A stretch of DNA of 64,000 nt from CAZAQK01 sp964535825. GTDB lineage: Bacteria > Pseudomonadota > Alphaproteobacteria > Rickettsiales > SXRF01. The notes below the pieces were generated by a model. It searched no databases and was not told the origin of the DNA. It was given only the letters and a program-made list of their open reading frames with translations. This document shows, in pieces, positions 17,869-26,455 of this stretch. The stretch is taken from contig CAZHUC010000006.1 of the NCBI GenBank assembly GCA_964535825.1, forward strand, positions 89,767 through 153,766. Reading direction: 5' to 3'. Numbering within the stretch: the stretch's first letter is position 1; each line of letters begins with the position of its first letter. The position numbers were made by a program, and so were the translations under genes.

Positions 17869-19265
17869 GTAGAAAGCTGCGAAGATGTCGTGGGCTGCGT
17901 CGAAACTTTAGACTGCCATGCAGGTAAGGCTGCAGAAGACTGTAATATAGTTTTATCAGAAGTAGCGATCGTCCATGGATTCTTACACATGATATCCACC
18001 TGATTAGTGAGCTGTTCTTTTATCTCATCATTCTTACGAGCCAACATACTCTGACTACCCAGGAATTTTGACATGTACTCGATCAGGTCTGCATGCGTTT
18101 CTTTAGGACGTTTAGCGATCAGTTCTGCCGTAAGCGCAACAACCGTATCATCAACACTGCCATCACTTTTTACACCATGTCCATGTCCTTTGGATGAGAT
18201 CGCGATCAAAAATTCAGCCACAAGATTCGTTGCCACGAAAAGACTACGATTGATAATAGCACTCTGACTCACAGGATTTCCCATACGCTTTGCATGGAAA
18301 TATTCAATGTAACTACTTGCAGCATGGCACAAGGTACTGACCATCAAACCTGCGCCAGAAACGGTTAGTGGACGTTCCTGCACCCATTCCATGACACCTT
18401 TTACGCCTTTAGAATATGGCTTATCAGGATCGTGTGCTTTCTCAGTTACAAGACCGCCGACCGCTGTCGATGCCATGGTAAGCGTTCCCAATCCCACATC
18501 AAGCCAACCTGCAGTTTTCAATTTCTTGAGTTCGTCAGCCGCCATCGGGCCATGTTTGCCCAGCACTTTATAACGTAAGGCTGACGCTGTGATACATGCA
18601 CCGGCAAGGCCCGTGAACAGGTTGAACATTTCGGATGGATACCGCTTGAACACCTCCGCCACCTTGCCGATGCCTTCGACAGGTTCTTCCTTCACGATAT
18701 GCTGTAATCCGCTGCTTTCCGGCAAGCGTATGCTTTGTTTCATCAGGTGCGCGGTGATCTTCTGCGAGAGATTCTTGATCTGGTGTTCTGACTGATCGTT
18801 AGCACCGGATGTGGCAAGCGACATCGTGCCGCCAAAATACATAAGGCCAGCCAACATATCTTCCCAACGTTTTTCCTTATGGCCATAACGGAAGAAGTTG
18901 TAATCACCAATGATGTAAAGCCCACCCGCACCTTGCAATGTGCGCTTGCGTAGCTTCTCCGTAAAACTTGCTGTGTTCTCATCAGGAATATGCAGGGCTT
19001 CGCCTTTGGCCCAATGTTCCTTTTCCAATTCCTCGATGAGTTTCTTTTCTTTTTTGAAACCTCGCACTTCAAGCATAGGCTTGCCATCCAGATTGAATGG
19101 CAATGCATCCCAGCCTTTTTCACGCAAGCCTTTTACAATACCCAAAAGCGCATCACTACTTGCACCATATCCAGCATGCAGATAGGCGCGTGGCACACCA
19201 CCCGCTGTCGAATGGATATGCACCTCGTCTATAAGGCTGTGGTCGGGATACGTATAAATGCTCAC
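17865..19265 (-). CDS. Protein of unknown function with several hydrophobic helices
   Basis: I do not recognise this 466-residue protein. The start is a GTG at 19265 with AGGAAAA about 8 bases upstream, and a short hairpin (CTGGG-GAAA-CCCAG, 19287-19300) lies in the leader. Residues 1-210 look soluble, with a charged helical part (KKEKKLIEELEKEHW). The middle has several hydrophobic stretches separated by short loops, such as LFTGLAGACITASA, LGTLTMASTAVGG, LTVSGAGLMVSTL and VATNLVAEFLIAI. The tail is Ser/Thr-rich. There is no signal peptide. Its stop overlaps that of the convergent gene within TTAA. Confidence 0.75.
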   Translation of the reverse strand: MSIYTYPDHSLIDEVHIHSTAGGVPRAYLHAGYGASSDALLGIVKGLREKGWDALPFNLDGKPMLEVRGFKKEKKLIEELEKEHWAKGEALHIPDENTASFTEKLRKRTLQGAGGLYIIGDYNFFRYGHKEKRWEDMLAGLMYFGGTMSLATSGANDQSEHQIKNLSQKITAHLMKQSIRLPESSGLQHIVKEEPVEGIGKVAEVFKRYPSEMFNLFTGLAGACITASALRYKVLGKHGPMAADELKKLKTAGWLDVGLGTLTMASTAVGGLVTEKAHDPDKPYSKGVKGVMEWVQERPLTVSGAGLMVSTLCHAASSYIEYFHAKRMGNPVSQSAIINRSLFVATNLVAEFLIAISSKGHGHGVKSDGSVDDTVVALTAELIAKRPKETHADLIEYMSKFLGSQSMLARKNDEIKEQLTNQVDIMCKNPWTIATSDKTILQSSAALPAWQSKVSTQPTTSSQLST

Positions 19266-19370
19266 CGGCGCAGTTTTCCTATAATTCTGGGTTTCCCCAG
19301 CAAAATTAACACTTTACCAGTTTCTATTATATACAGATTATTGTGACAGTGGTGTTAAAGTACAATTCCC

Positions 19371-19404
19371 AAAGAAAAACCCGCGCCTTTTGAGGGGCGC
19401 GGGC
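19371..19404 (-). terminator. Intrinsic terminator downstream of the amino acid permease gene
   Basis: CCCGCGCC (19380-19387) pairs with GGCGCGGG (19396-19403) around an eight-base loop. Read on the minus strand, the hairpin is followed by GTTTTTCTTT, so it ends the permease transcript. The plus-strand side has only a weak T run. Confidence 0.9.
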
Positions 19405-19430
19405 TTAAGTTTAATATATTTTACAATATA

Positions 19431-20876
19431 TTAGCTGGCGTTGCGCAGCTTGCTGCGGAACTGGCCATAACCGAAATACAGTAAAACACCGAGGGTCAGG
19501 TAAACCAGGTAGAATTTAATGGCCACCGGATCAGACAACAAACCATAGATCAGATATCCGCAGAAACAGATACCGAGTATTGGTGTCGCCATACCACCGG
19601 GCGCCTTGAACGGACGCTCAAGACCTGGCTCTTTTCTGCGCAGGTAAAGCACGGTAAAACAGATAATGGCAAATGCTGTAAGCGTACCCAGCGAAACCAG
19701 ATGCCCCAGAATGCTGATCGGCGTTGCAGCCGCCACGAAAGCAACCGCTGTACCTACGACAACTGTGTTGATAACAGGTGTTTTGAACCTGGCGTGCACC
19801 TTGTGGAAAGCAGCTGGCATCAAACCATCACGAGACATGGTATAGAAGATGCGTGTCTGGCCATAGAGCAGTACCATCATCACCGATGACAGACCGGCGA
19901 TTGCACCGATTTTCACGATGAACGCCAGCCAAGGCATGCCAATAGCATCCACACCCACTGCAATAGGATCTGGAACATTCAGCATGGTGTAAGGCACGAT
20001 GCCGGTAAGCACAGCCGACACAGCCATATAGATCACCGTGCAGATAGCGAGTGAACCGAGAATACCGATCGGCATATCACGCTGCGGATTCTTCGCTTCC
20101 TGTGCTGCAGTAGATACGGCTTCAAAACCTACATAGGCAAAGAATACCACACCAGCACCACGCAAAATACCATCCCAGCCATAGCGACCATCTGGTGTTG
20201 CTTCAGGAATGAATGGAGACCAGTTCTCAGGGTTGATGTAGAACATACCGCACACAATGAACAGTAAGATCACAGCAACTTTGATGATAACGATCACGTT
20301 ATTCACCGTTGCAGATTCTTTTACACCTTTTACCAAAAGTGCCGTTACTGCCAAGATACCAAGAAATGCCGGCAGGTTGAACGAACCTGTATATTGAAGT
20401 TCGTGCGCGTCATTCGCCACAAAGGTCGCTTGTGTGAGCGCTTCTGGCAATGTAATGCCAAAATTGCCAAGGAAACTGACGACATACCCTGACCAGCCCA
20501 CCGCTACGGTAGATGATGCCACACCATATTCCAGCAACAAGAGCCAACCCATCACCCATGCCACCACTTCACCGAGTGAAGCATACGCATAAGAATACGC
20601 ACTGCCGGATACTGGCAGCATGGCAGCAAGCTCGGCATAACACAGTGCCGCAAATGCGCAGCAAAGGCCTGCAAGAACGAAGGAGATCATGATGGCAGGA
20701 CCTGCATAATTGGCAGCGGCCTGACCGGTCATAACGAAGATACCAGCCCCGATAATACAGCCTATTCCTAGGCTTACGAGGTTCAAGGCTGAAAGGGAAC
20801 GGCTTAACTCACTTTTTGACGATTCGGCCTGAATGGCAGCGATCGGCTTTTTGATGAAAAACTTTGCGAAAGACAT
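19431..20876 (-). CDS. APC-superfamily amino acid permease (cationic amino acid transporter type)
   Basis: A 481-residue inner membrane protein with about 12 helices. It shows the APC signature in helix 1 (LGIGCIIGAGIFVMTG), a conserved FAALCYAELAAMLPVSGSAYSYAY segment, and FFAYVGFEAVSTAAQEAKNP in helix 6, which is typical of the CAT/YfnA-like subgroup. It probably imports amino acids by proton symport; the substrate cannot be read from sequence. The first 30 residues are cytoplasmic. The gene stands alone, with a leader hairpin that contains its ribosome site and a strong terminator behind it. Confidence 0.93.
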   Translation of the reverse strand: MSFAKFFIKKPIAAIQAESSKSELSRSLSALNLVSLGIGCIIGAGIFVMTGQAAANYAGPAIMISFVLAGLCCAFAALCYAELAAMLPVSGSAYSYAYASLGEVVAWVMGWLLLLEYGVASSTVAVGWSGYVVSFLGNFGITLPEALTQATFVANDAHELQYTGSFNLPAFLGILAVTALLVKGVKESATVNNVIVIIKVAVILLFIVCGMFYINPENWSPFIPEATPDGRYGWDGILRGAGVVFFAYVGFEAVSTAAQEAKNPQRDMPIGILGSLAICTVIYMAVSAVLTGIVPYTMLNVPDPIAVGVDAIGMPWLAFIVKIGAIAGLSSVMMVLLYGQTRIFYTMSRDGLMPAAFHKVHARFKTPVINTVVVGTAVAFVAAATPISILGHLVSLGTLTAFAIICFTVLYLRRKEPGLERPFKAPGGMATPILGICFCGYLIYGLLSDPVAIKFYLVYLTLGVLLYFGYGQFRSKLRNAS

Positions 20877-20879
20877 GTT

Positions 20880-20914
20880 CTAACCCTATACTGTTTATCA
20901 ATAAACGGGGTTAG
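20880..20914 (-). promoter_or_regulatory. Leader hairpin enclosing the ribosome site of the permease gene
   Basis: On the minus strand CTAACCCC and GGGTTAG form the outer stem (20907-20914 with 20880-20886), and GTTTAT/ATAAAC forms an inner stem (20893-20898 with 20901-20906) closed by a two-base turn. The likely ribosome site AGGG lies in the outer stem, seven bases before the ATG at 20876. The pairing would hide it, so translation may be controlled by opening of this hairpin. No known riboswitch class is recognised. Confidence 0.5.
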
Positions 20915-20971
20915 TTGTAGCCCGTTATGTGGTATTTGCAAAGCAAATATGTAGAATTGTCATGAGCCTGT

Positions 20972-21901
20972 ATGAATATTTGTTTACGTTTCGCGTCCGC
21001 ACTATGGCTATTGAGCCTCCCCGCACTTGCTGATGACACTACCGGTCAACGCACGCCGCTTTCACTTGATATCGACGCACTCAGATCCATCGAAGCCGGA
21101 AAACAAACCACACTCACGCTCATCATGACGAATAGTGACAAAGGCAATGAATCAGTACGCGCCGATGAGCTGGTGCGTATGCACGATGCAGCGTTCTATG
21201 TCATCATCACCGATGAGACCTTCAGCGATTACCATTACCTGCCAGTGCAAGGATACGGCCGCCAGAACGCTTTCAGTGTACGCTTCACACCAAAACATGC
21301 CGGCACACATTATCTATGGGCGGATGTGACGACGCTGGAAAGCAGCAGCCCTGCCCTGCTACCTGCCATTATCGGCGATGAAAAACTTCCTGCCGTTGCG
21401 GCAAAGGATTTCAAAGAATCTGTAGCAGGTAATTACCGCTTCACATTAAAGCTGGATCGCAAGCCATCTGCAAAACGCGCGATGACCGGTATCATATCCA
21501 TTAGCCGTATCAATGGTGCAGCCATAGAACCGGGTAGCCTGGGCCTTGGTGGCGGCACGCATGTGGCCGGTCTTTACACTGACCTGAAAGATTCCATGCT
21601 GATGCGTAGCGTCATGCTGGAGCGCCCTAAGAAAGCAAAAGCAACGATCCCTGCCATCGCATTCTATTTCACACCACAACGCGCCGGTACGATGCGCGTA
21701 TTCGCCACCTTTACCATCAATGGCCAGCTGGTACATGTGCCATTCGGCATTACGGTTGCACCCGAACGCAGCGGACTTTCACTGGATGATATAACCCCCG
21801 ATGTATCAAATATTGAAATGCCGGATATGCCCGACATTGAAATGCCGGATATTGAATTGCCGTCATTCGAAGGCATCACATGGGAGCGCATCTTACCCTA
21901 A
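20972..21901 (+). CDS. Secreted beta-rich protein related to the C-terminal half of the 16453-17868 protein
   Basis: A 309-residue protein with a clear signal peptide (LRFASALWLLSLPALA, cleavage before DDTTG). It contains two beta units laid out as in the 471-residue protein upstream: the first has DYHYLPV (about residue 86) followed by FSVRFTPKHAGTHYLWADV, the second has GGGTHVAGLYTDLKDS and FYFTPQRAGTMRVFATFTINGQ. Most of the histidines of the relative are missing here. The tail has short repeats of the type MPDIEMPDIEL. It overlaps the convergent aminopeptidase gene by 26 bases. Function is unknown; a periplasmic binding or structural role is inferred. Confidence 0.78.
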   Translation: MNICLRFASALWLLSLPALADDTTGQRTPLSLDIDALRSIEAGKQTTLTLIMTNSDKGNESVRADELVRMHDAAFYVIITDETFSDYHYLPVQGYGRQNAFSVRFTPKHAGTHYLWADVTTLESSSPALLPAIIGDEKLPAVAAKDFKESVAGNYRFTLKLDRKPSAKRAMTGIISISRINGAAIEPGSLGLGGGTHVAGLYTDLKDSMLMRSVMLERPKKAKATIPAIAFYFTPQRAGTMRVFATFTINGQLVHVPFGITVAPERSGLSLDDITPDVSNIEMPDMPDIEMPDIELPSFEGITWERILP

Positions 21902-23648
21902 GCCACGCATTCGTTTCGCTATCTTCAAGCGACGCCAGTGATTGCAACACCCATGCGTGATACTGGTTCAGCCAGTCCTTTTCATCTGCCGTGAGCATTT
22001 TGCCATCTACCAGCCTTGTATCGATCGGCACACAAGTAAGCGTGTCGAAACCATAATACGGCCTGTCCCCCTCACCCTTATTGCCCTCGGATACCGCCAC
22101 CAGATTCTCTATGCGTATGCCATACGCACCCGTTTTATAATAACCAGGCTCATTGGATACGACCATGCCCGGCTCAAGCGCAACATCGCCACCACGCTTG
22201 CTGATACGCTGCGGACCTTCATGCACACCAAGGAAACAACCAACGCCGTGCCCCGTGCCATGATCATAATCAAGACCCGCTCGCCAGAGATATTGCCGCG
22301 CAAGTGCATCGAGCTGTGAACCTGTTGTACCTTTCGGGAATCGCGCCGTTGCGATAGCGATATGGCCTTTCAGCACACGGGTGAACCGGTCGATCTGCTC
22401 TGCCGAAGGCTTGCCGATTGGCACGGTGCGCGTGATATCGGTTGTGCCATCGGGATATTGTGCGCCGGAATCCAGCAGGAATAATTCACCTGCCTGCAAT
22501 GCACGGTCAGATGCTTTCGAAACATGATAATGTACGATCGCGCCATGCTCACCGCTGCCGGAGATCGTGGGAAAACTCACATCATGGAACATAGGATGTT
22601 CTGCACGGAATGCTCTTAGCTTGTCACATACTTCAGATTCTTTCACCGCACGCGCCTGTGTTTCCTTATCCAGCCACGCAAGCAGTTTGACCACCGCTGC
22701 ACCATCGCGGATATGTGCATCATTGATGCCTTTGAGTTCTACAGGATTCTTGCATGCCTTCATTTTCTGGCATGGATCTGGAGTTTCCTTGATATGCGCA
22801 CCTTTCAATGCATCCATATGCCACATGGATACTTGCTGCGTATCACACCATACAGTTTTCTTACCCGCTCCAAGCTTGGCTAGCGTATCCTTGAGTGCAT
22901 CCGGCTCATGCAGCGACACTTCATTCCCCAGTTGCACCCTCACCTCATCACCCACGCGGTCTGGCGCAATAAAAAGCTGCACCTTGCCTTCTTTGTCCAG
23001 CAGCGCATTACCCAGTGCCAGCGGTGTATGCTCCACATCCGATGCACGGATATTGAGTAACCAACAGACACTGTCCGGTGCAGTGAGCAATAACACATCG
23101 GCAGATCTTTCCTGCAACAGTTCGGCTATCTCGCCGCGCTTGGCAGAGGATTCCATTCCCGCATATTTCAGTTCATGCACAAAGAGTGGCGTTGCCGGTG
23201 CAGATGGCTTGTCCTTCCAGACAACATCCACCAGATTCTCACAGGGTACGAGGGTTATATCTTTGGTGTGCAGTATCTTCTCGATACGCGTCACCATGTT
23301 TTTATTGTAAAGCCGCGCGTCATACCCGATGCGCGCACCTGCCTTGCAGGTTCTCACCAGCCATGCTTCTGGCGTCATATCCGAACTATTATGCTGCTCG
23401 AATAGTGTGTCATCGGTCTCTTTGGCTGCCTGCAATGTATAACGCCCATCGGTGAAAAGTGCGGCCGTATCAGTGAGCACAGCTACCGTGCCCGCCGAAC
23501 CGGAAAAGCCAGAAAGCCACTGCACGCGCTGCGCAGAAGCAGGCGGATACTCATTCATGAACTCGTCATGCACCGGCTGCAGGAAGCCTTGCAGCTTATG
23601 TATCTTGAGCTGGGCACGCAGTGCGATGAGTTTTTCCTTGGTCTGCAT
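21876..23648 (-). CDS. pepP: Aminopeptidase P family metallopeptidase (M24, Xaa-Pro aminopeptidase)
   Basis: Removes N-terminal residues that precede proline. The 590-residue length is that of the long, three-domain form: two creatinase-like N-terminal domains and a C-terminal pita-bread catalytic domain. The metal ligands are all visible in order: LDSGAQYPDGTTDITRT supplies two Asp, GTGHGVG supplies His, NEPGYY and GIRIENL supply the two Glu. No signal peptide is seen, so it is cytoplasmic. In many alphaproteobacteria this gene stands next to prmA; here a divergent aminotransferase gene lies between. Confidence 0.93.
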   Translation of the reverse strand: MQTKEKLIALRAQLKIHKLQGFLQPVHDEFMNEYPPASAQRVQWLSGFSGSAGTVAVLTDTAALFTDGRYTLQAAKETDDTLFEQHNSSDMTPEAWLVRTCKAGARIGYDARLYNKNMVTRIEKILHTKDITLVPCENLVDVVWKDKPSAPATPLFVHELKYAGMESSAKRGEIAELLQERSADVLLLTAPDSVCWLLNIRASDVEHTPLALGNALLDKEGKVQLFIAPDRVGDEVRVQLGNEVSLHEPDALKDTLAKLGAGKKTVWCDTQQVSMWHMDALKGAHIKETPDPCQKMKACKNPVELKGINDAHIRDGAAVVKLLAWLDKETQARAVKESEVCDKLRAFRAEHPMFHDVSFPTISGSGEHGAIVHYHVSKASDRALQAGELFLLDSGAQYPDGTTDITRTVPIGKPSAEQIDRFTRVLKGHIAIATARFPKGTTGSQLDALARQYLWRAGLDYDHGTGHGVGCFLGVHEGPQRISKRGGDVALEPGMVVSNEPGYYKTGAYGIRIENLVAVSEGNKGEGDRPYYGFDTLTCVPIDTRLVDGKMLTADEKDWLNQYHAWVLQSLASLEDSETNAWLRVRCAPM

Positions 23649-23776
23649 AGCTCTGGTCTATCAAAAATATCAAAAAATACAATACTTTAATGCATTCCGC
23701 ATTGTAACATACTCTTCACTTTTATTGGTTAATAAAAAATAATAAAATCCTACACATAGTATTCTCAAAGTATCCC

Positions 23777-25552
23777 ATGACCCTATCGCCGACGGAAAAC
23801 ATTGCCAGATATACCGATCTACAGCGTGCGCGTTATAACCGCATACACTGGGGCGATAACGCAATCTGTCTGACCAGTGGAAGTCCCGCACGCGCACCGT
23901 TCGATCCTGCCGTAAAACGTGCTCAGGAAAATACATCACGCAGCGACCTTTCCGGCCATTACTTTCACTCTGATCCCATATATATGTTAGAACTTTACCA
24001 ACCGTATTTGGAAAATCTTGGGTTTCCTAAAAAATTGGAGGGCGACAATTTTTGTCCGGGCAATGGCGTTACACAATTATTCTCAGTCGCCACTAAAACA
24101 CTATTGAAACCAGACGACGTATTATTAGTGCCTGTTCCTAGCTATGGCTTTTTTCTGGCACTGGCACACCTTAATAACAAGCATGTTCTTCCCATTCGCC
24201 TGCGGCCAGAAGATGGCTATAAACTGACACCGGAATATCTCGATCAGGAGATCACCCGGATCAACAACGAATTTGCCGCCAAAGGGCAAAACCTTAAAGT
24301 AACCTCCTTCTTCAATATCAATCCACATAATCCAACCGGCGTGGTTTATAACAAACACGATGTGGAAGGGCTGGCAGAAGTTATCAAAAAACATGACCTA
24401 CGCCTCGTTATTGATGACATGGTCTATAGCGGCACAGAACATGAACGCGAATTTCCTGACTCAGAGCGGAAACATATCGCTGCCCCCATGGCATCTGTTC
24501 CGGGAATGTTCGACAGGACAGTAACATTCTTTGGCCTGTCCAAGGCTTACAGCCTGGTTCACATGCGCGCAGGGCTTGCCGTAGGCCCGAAGAATCTTAT
24601 CCGCCCGATGCAAAAACAAATCGGCAAAGATGTAGAATTTGTATCTGCGCCGTCGCAAGTTGCACTTACCGAAGTATTTGATAATAAAAATGAGCAAGAA
24701 AGAAATAGTTATCTGCAACAGCAAGCTTGCGAATTCGCATTCAAACATCAATTACTACGCACGATGATCAATGGCTGGAAAGAGGCCAAGCATGCGCGTG
24801 AATATTTTGCACGCCGTGGCTGGAACAGCCCGGCAGAAGTAGCAGCGGCAACCTATCCATATCCATCAGCACTGCATACGAAATATACTGAATGGACGGA
24901 TGCTGAAAACAAACGATACACTAACGTGTTTAAACCGTGGCTAAAAAAAATGCTAAGTGCTGAAGAATGGGAAAAATTCGCGAAGGCCGAGGTGAAGGTA
25001 GAAGATGAAAAACTTAGTCGGGAAAATAATAAGATCGTCTGCCATTACTTTGAAAAATATTACCAGCAGTTTGAGCAGGAAACGCGTGATAACATTGATG
25101 CGCAGCGCCAGCGTCTTACACAAGCTTTAACAACGGGCACTCCCGGGCTATACGCTTCATCCATTGCGAAATCAGGTTTTTTTGCCATTGTCGATGCAAC
25201 CAAACTCAAAGGAAAATATGTTGGTAGTAAAAAACTCGAAGATGCCGTGAATATTTCCGAAGCGCTTATGCAGGAAGGCAATGTGGCCGTGCTACCCGGA
25301 GAATCGATGGGCTATTATGGCGACAGGTTGCTGCTCAGGCTTTCTTTCGCCTCTGATATTGAAACATTGATAAAAGGTATTGATGGTATCAAAAAATTCC
25401 TTGGCAAAGTCAGGGGATATAATCCAGCCAGACTATCTGACAATTCCATTGATGTCATGGACGCCATGGGGAATAAAAACCCGGAGCAATACTGGACCGA
25501 CAGGGAACGAGCCTTAATGTCCGTTGCGGATGGGCATGTCGCCCAGCGCTGA
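23777..25552 (+). CDS. PLP-dependent class I/II aminotransferase with a large helical insertion
   Basis: The 591-residue protein is about 190 residues longer than usual fold-type I aminotransferases. Catalytic parts are intact: NPHNPTG (182-188), DDMVY with Asp214 and Tyr217, GLSKAYSL with the PLP lysine Lys256, Arg264, and a C-terminal LRLSFA whose Arg521 would hold the substrate carboxylate. Between about residues 305 and 435 there is a charged, mainly helical stretch not normally present. No neighbour reveals the substrate. It lies alone and in opposite direction between pepP and prmA, and its codons are more AT-rich than theirs, so it may have been acquired. Confidence 0.87.
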   Translation: MTLSPTENIARYTDLQRARYNRIHWGDNAICLTSGSPARAPFDPAVKRAQENTSRSDLSGHYFHSDPIYMLELYQPYLENLGFPKKLEGDNFCPGNGVTQLFSVATKTLLKPDDVLLVPVPSYGFFLALAHLNNKHVLPIRLRPEDGYKLTPEYLDQEITRINNEFAAKGQNLKVTSFFNINPHNPTGVVYNKHDVEGLAEVIKKHDLRLVIDDMVYSGTEHEREFPDSERKHIAAPMASVPGMFDRTVTFFGLSKAYSLVHMRAGLAVGPKNLIRPMQKQIGKDVEFVSAPSQVALTEVFDNKNEQERNSYLQQQACEFAFKHQLLRTMINGWKEAKHAREYFARRGWNSPAEVAAATYPYPSALHTKYTEWTDAENKRYTNVFKPWLKKMLSAEEWEKFAKAEVKVEDEKLSRENNKIVCHYFEKYYQQFEQETRDNIDAQRQRLTQALTTGTPGLYASSIAKSGFFAIVDATKLKGKYVGSKKLEDAVNISEALMQEGNVAVLPGESMGYYGDRLLLRLSFASDIETLIKGIDGIKKFLGKVRGYNPARLSDNSIDVMDAMGNKNPEQYWTDRERALMSVADGHVAQR

Positions 25553-25557
25553 CCTGA

Positions 25558-26454
25558 TCATTCAATCACCAGCGTGCACCATTCGCCATCGGTAAAGCGT
25601 TTTCTAAGGGAAAGCCCCTGCATGCGGTGCGCAGACATCACCATGGTCTCTTGTGATGTGAGCAAGCCTGAAAGCACCGCCACACCGCCTGCTGCAAGAT
25701 TCGCCTTGAGGTCTGGCGCAAGCGCAACCAGTGGCCGCGCAAGAATGTTGGCGATGATAAGATCATACGGCGCAGCGCGCTTGATGCGATCGCTGGCGTA
25801 ACCATCCGATACCATTGAGGTCACATATTGCTGCACACGGTTGATGAGGCAATTCTCTTCCGTCACCCGCACCGCCACTTCATCAATATCGGCGGCCACC
25901 ACAGGATTACGCCACACTTTGGCTGCAGCAATGGCAAGGATGCCTGAACCACAGCCCATATCGAGTATATTGGAAAATTCTGCCTGCTTCCCCAGCCAGT
26001 CTATCGCTTTGAGGCAGCAGCTTGTTGTGCCATGTTCGCCAGAGCCGAAGGCCGCACCGGCATCTACTTGAATACCTATCATGCCGGCAGGTATCGCATC
26101 CTGATAATGCGCGCCATGCACATAGAAACGGCCGATCTTCATCGGCGGGAAGCTGCGCGCCACCTGCGCCAGCCAGTCCTGCTGCTCGACGCGCTGCACG
26201 TCTGGCTGCGGCGTCGGGAAATCGAACAAGGTAGAAAGCACCAGCAGGCGGCTTTTTACTTCTGTCATTTCCGGCATCGCTTCGCACAGCATTTCAAAGC
26301 TCCATATCTTTGCTTTCTCATTCACTTCGAAGGTGGAAATAGCCAGTGCAAGATCTTCAAATCCTTCCTCTGCATTGGTGATTGCCGCCATCGGCAAGTT
26401 GAAGCTGATCTTCCAATAGACTGGCGATTGTGCAAATGGGTTTGCTTTGCGCAT
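25558..26454 (-). CDS. prmA: Ribosomal protein L11 methyltransferase
   Basis: PrmA trimethylates lysines and the N-terminus of ribosomal protein L11. The 298-residue protein has an N-terminal substrate-recognition part and a SAM-binding Rossmann domain with GSGEHGTTSCCLKAIDWL, then DMGCGSGILAIAAAK (motif I), ADIDEVAV (motif II) and NILARPLVAL (motif IV). The ATG at 26454 comes one base after the ligA stop, so it is the last gene of the long minus-strand cluster. Confidence 0.95.
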   Translation of the reverse strand: MRKANPFAQSPVYWKISFNLPMAAITNAEEGFEDLALAISTFEVNEKAKIWSFEMLCEAMPEMTEVKSRLLVLSTLFDFPTPQPDVQRVEQQDWLAQVARSFPPMKIGRFYVHGAHYQDAIPAGMIGIQVDAGAAFGSGEHGTTSCCLKAIDWLGKQAEFSNILDMGCGSGILAIAAAKVWRNPVVAADIDEVAVRVTEENCLINRVQQYVTSMVSDGYASDRIKRAAPYDLIIANILARPLVALAPDLKANLAAGGVAVLSGLLTSQETMVMSAHRMQGLSLRKRFTDGEWCTLVIE

Positions 26455-26455
26455 A

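Noticed and set aside
22567..23310. 247-codon Ser-rich open frame on the plus strand
   Set aside because: Antisense to the aminopeptidase gene; the Ser-rich composition is what the reverse strand of such codons gives.
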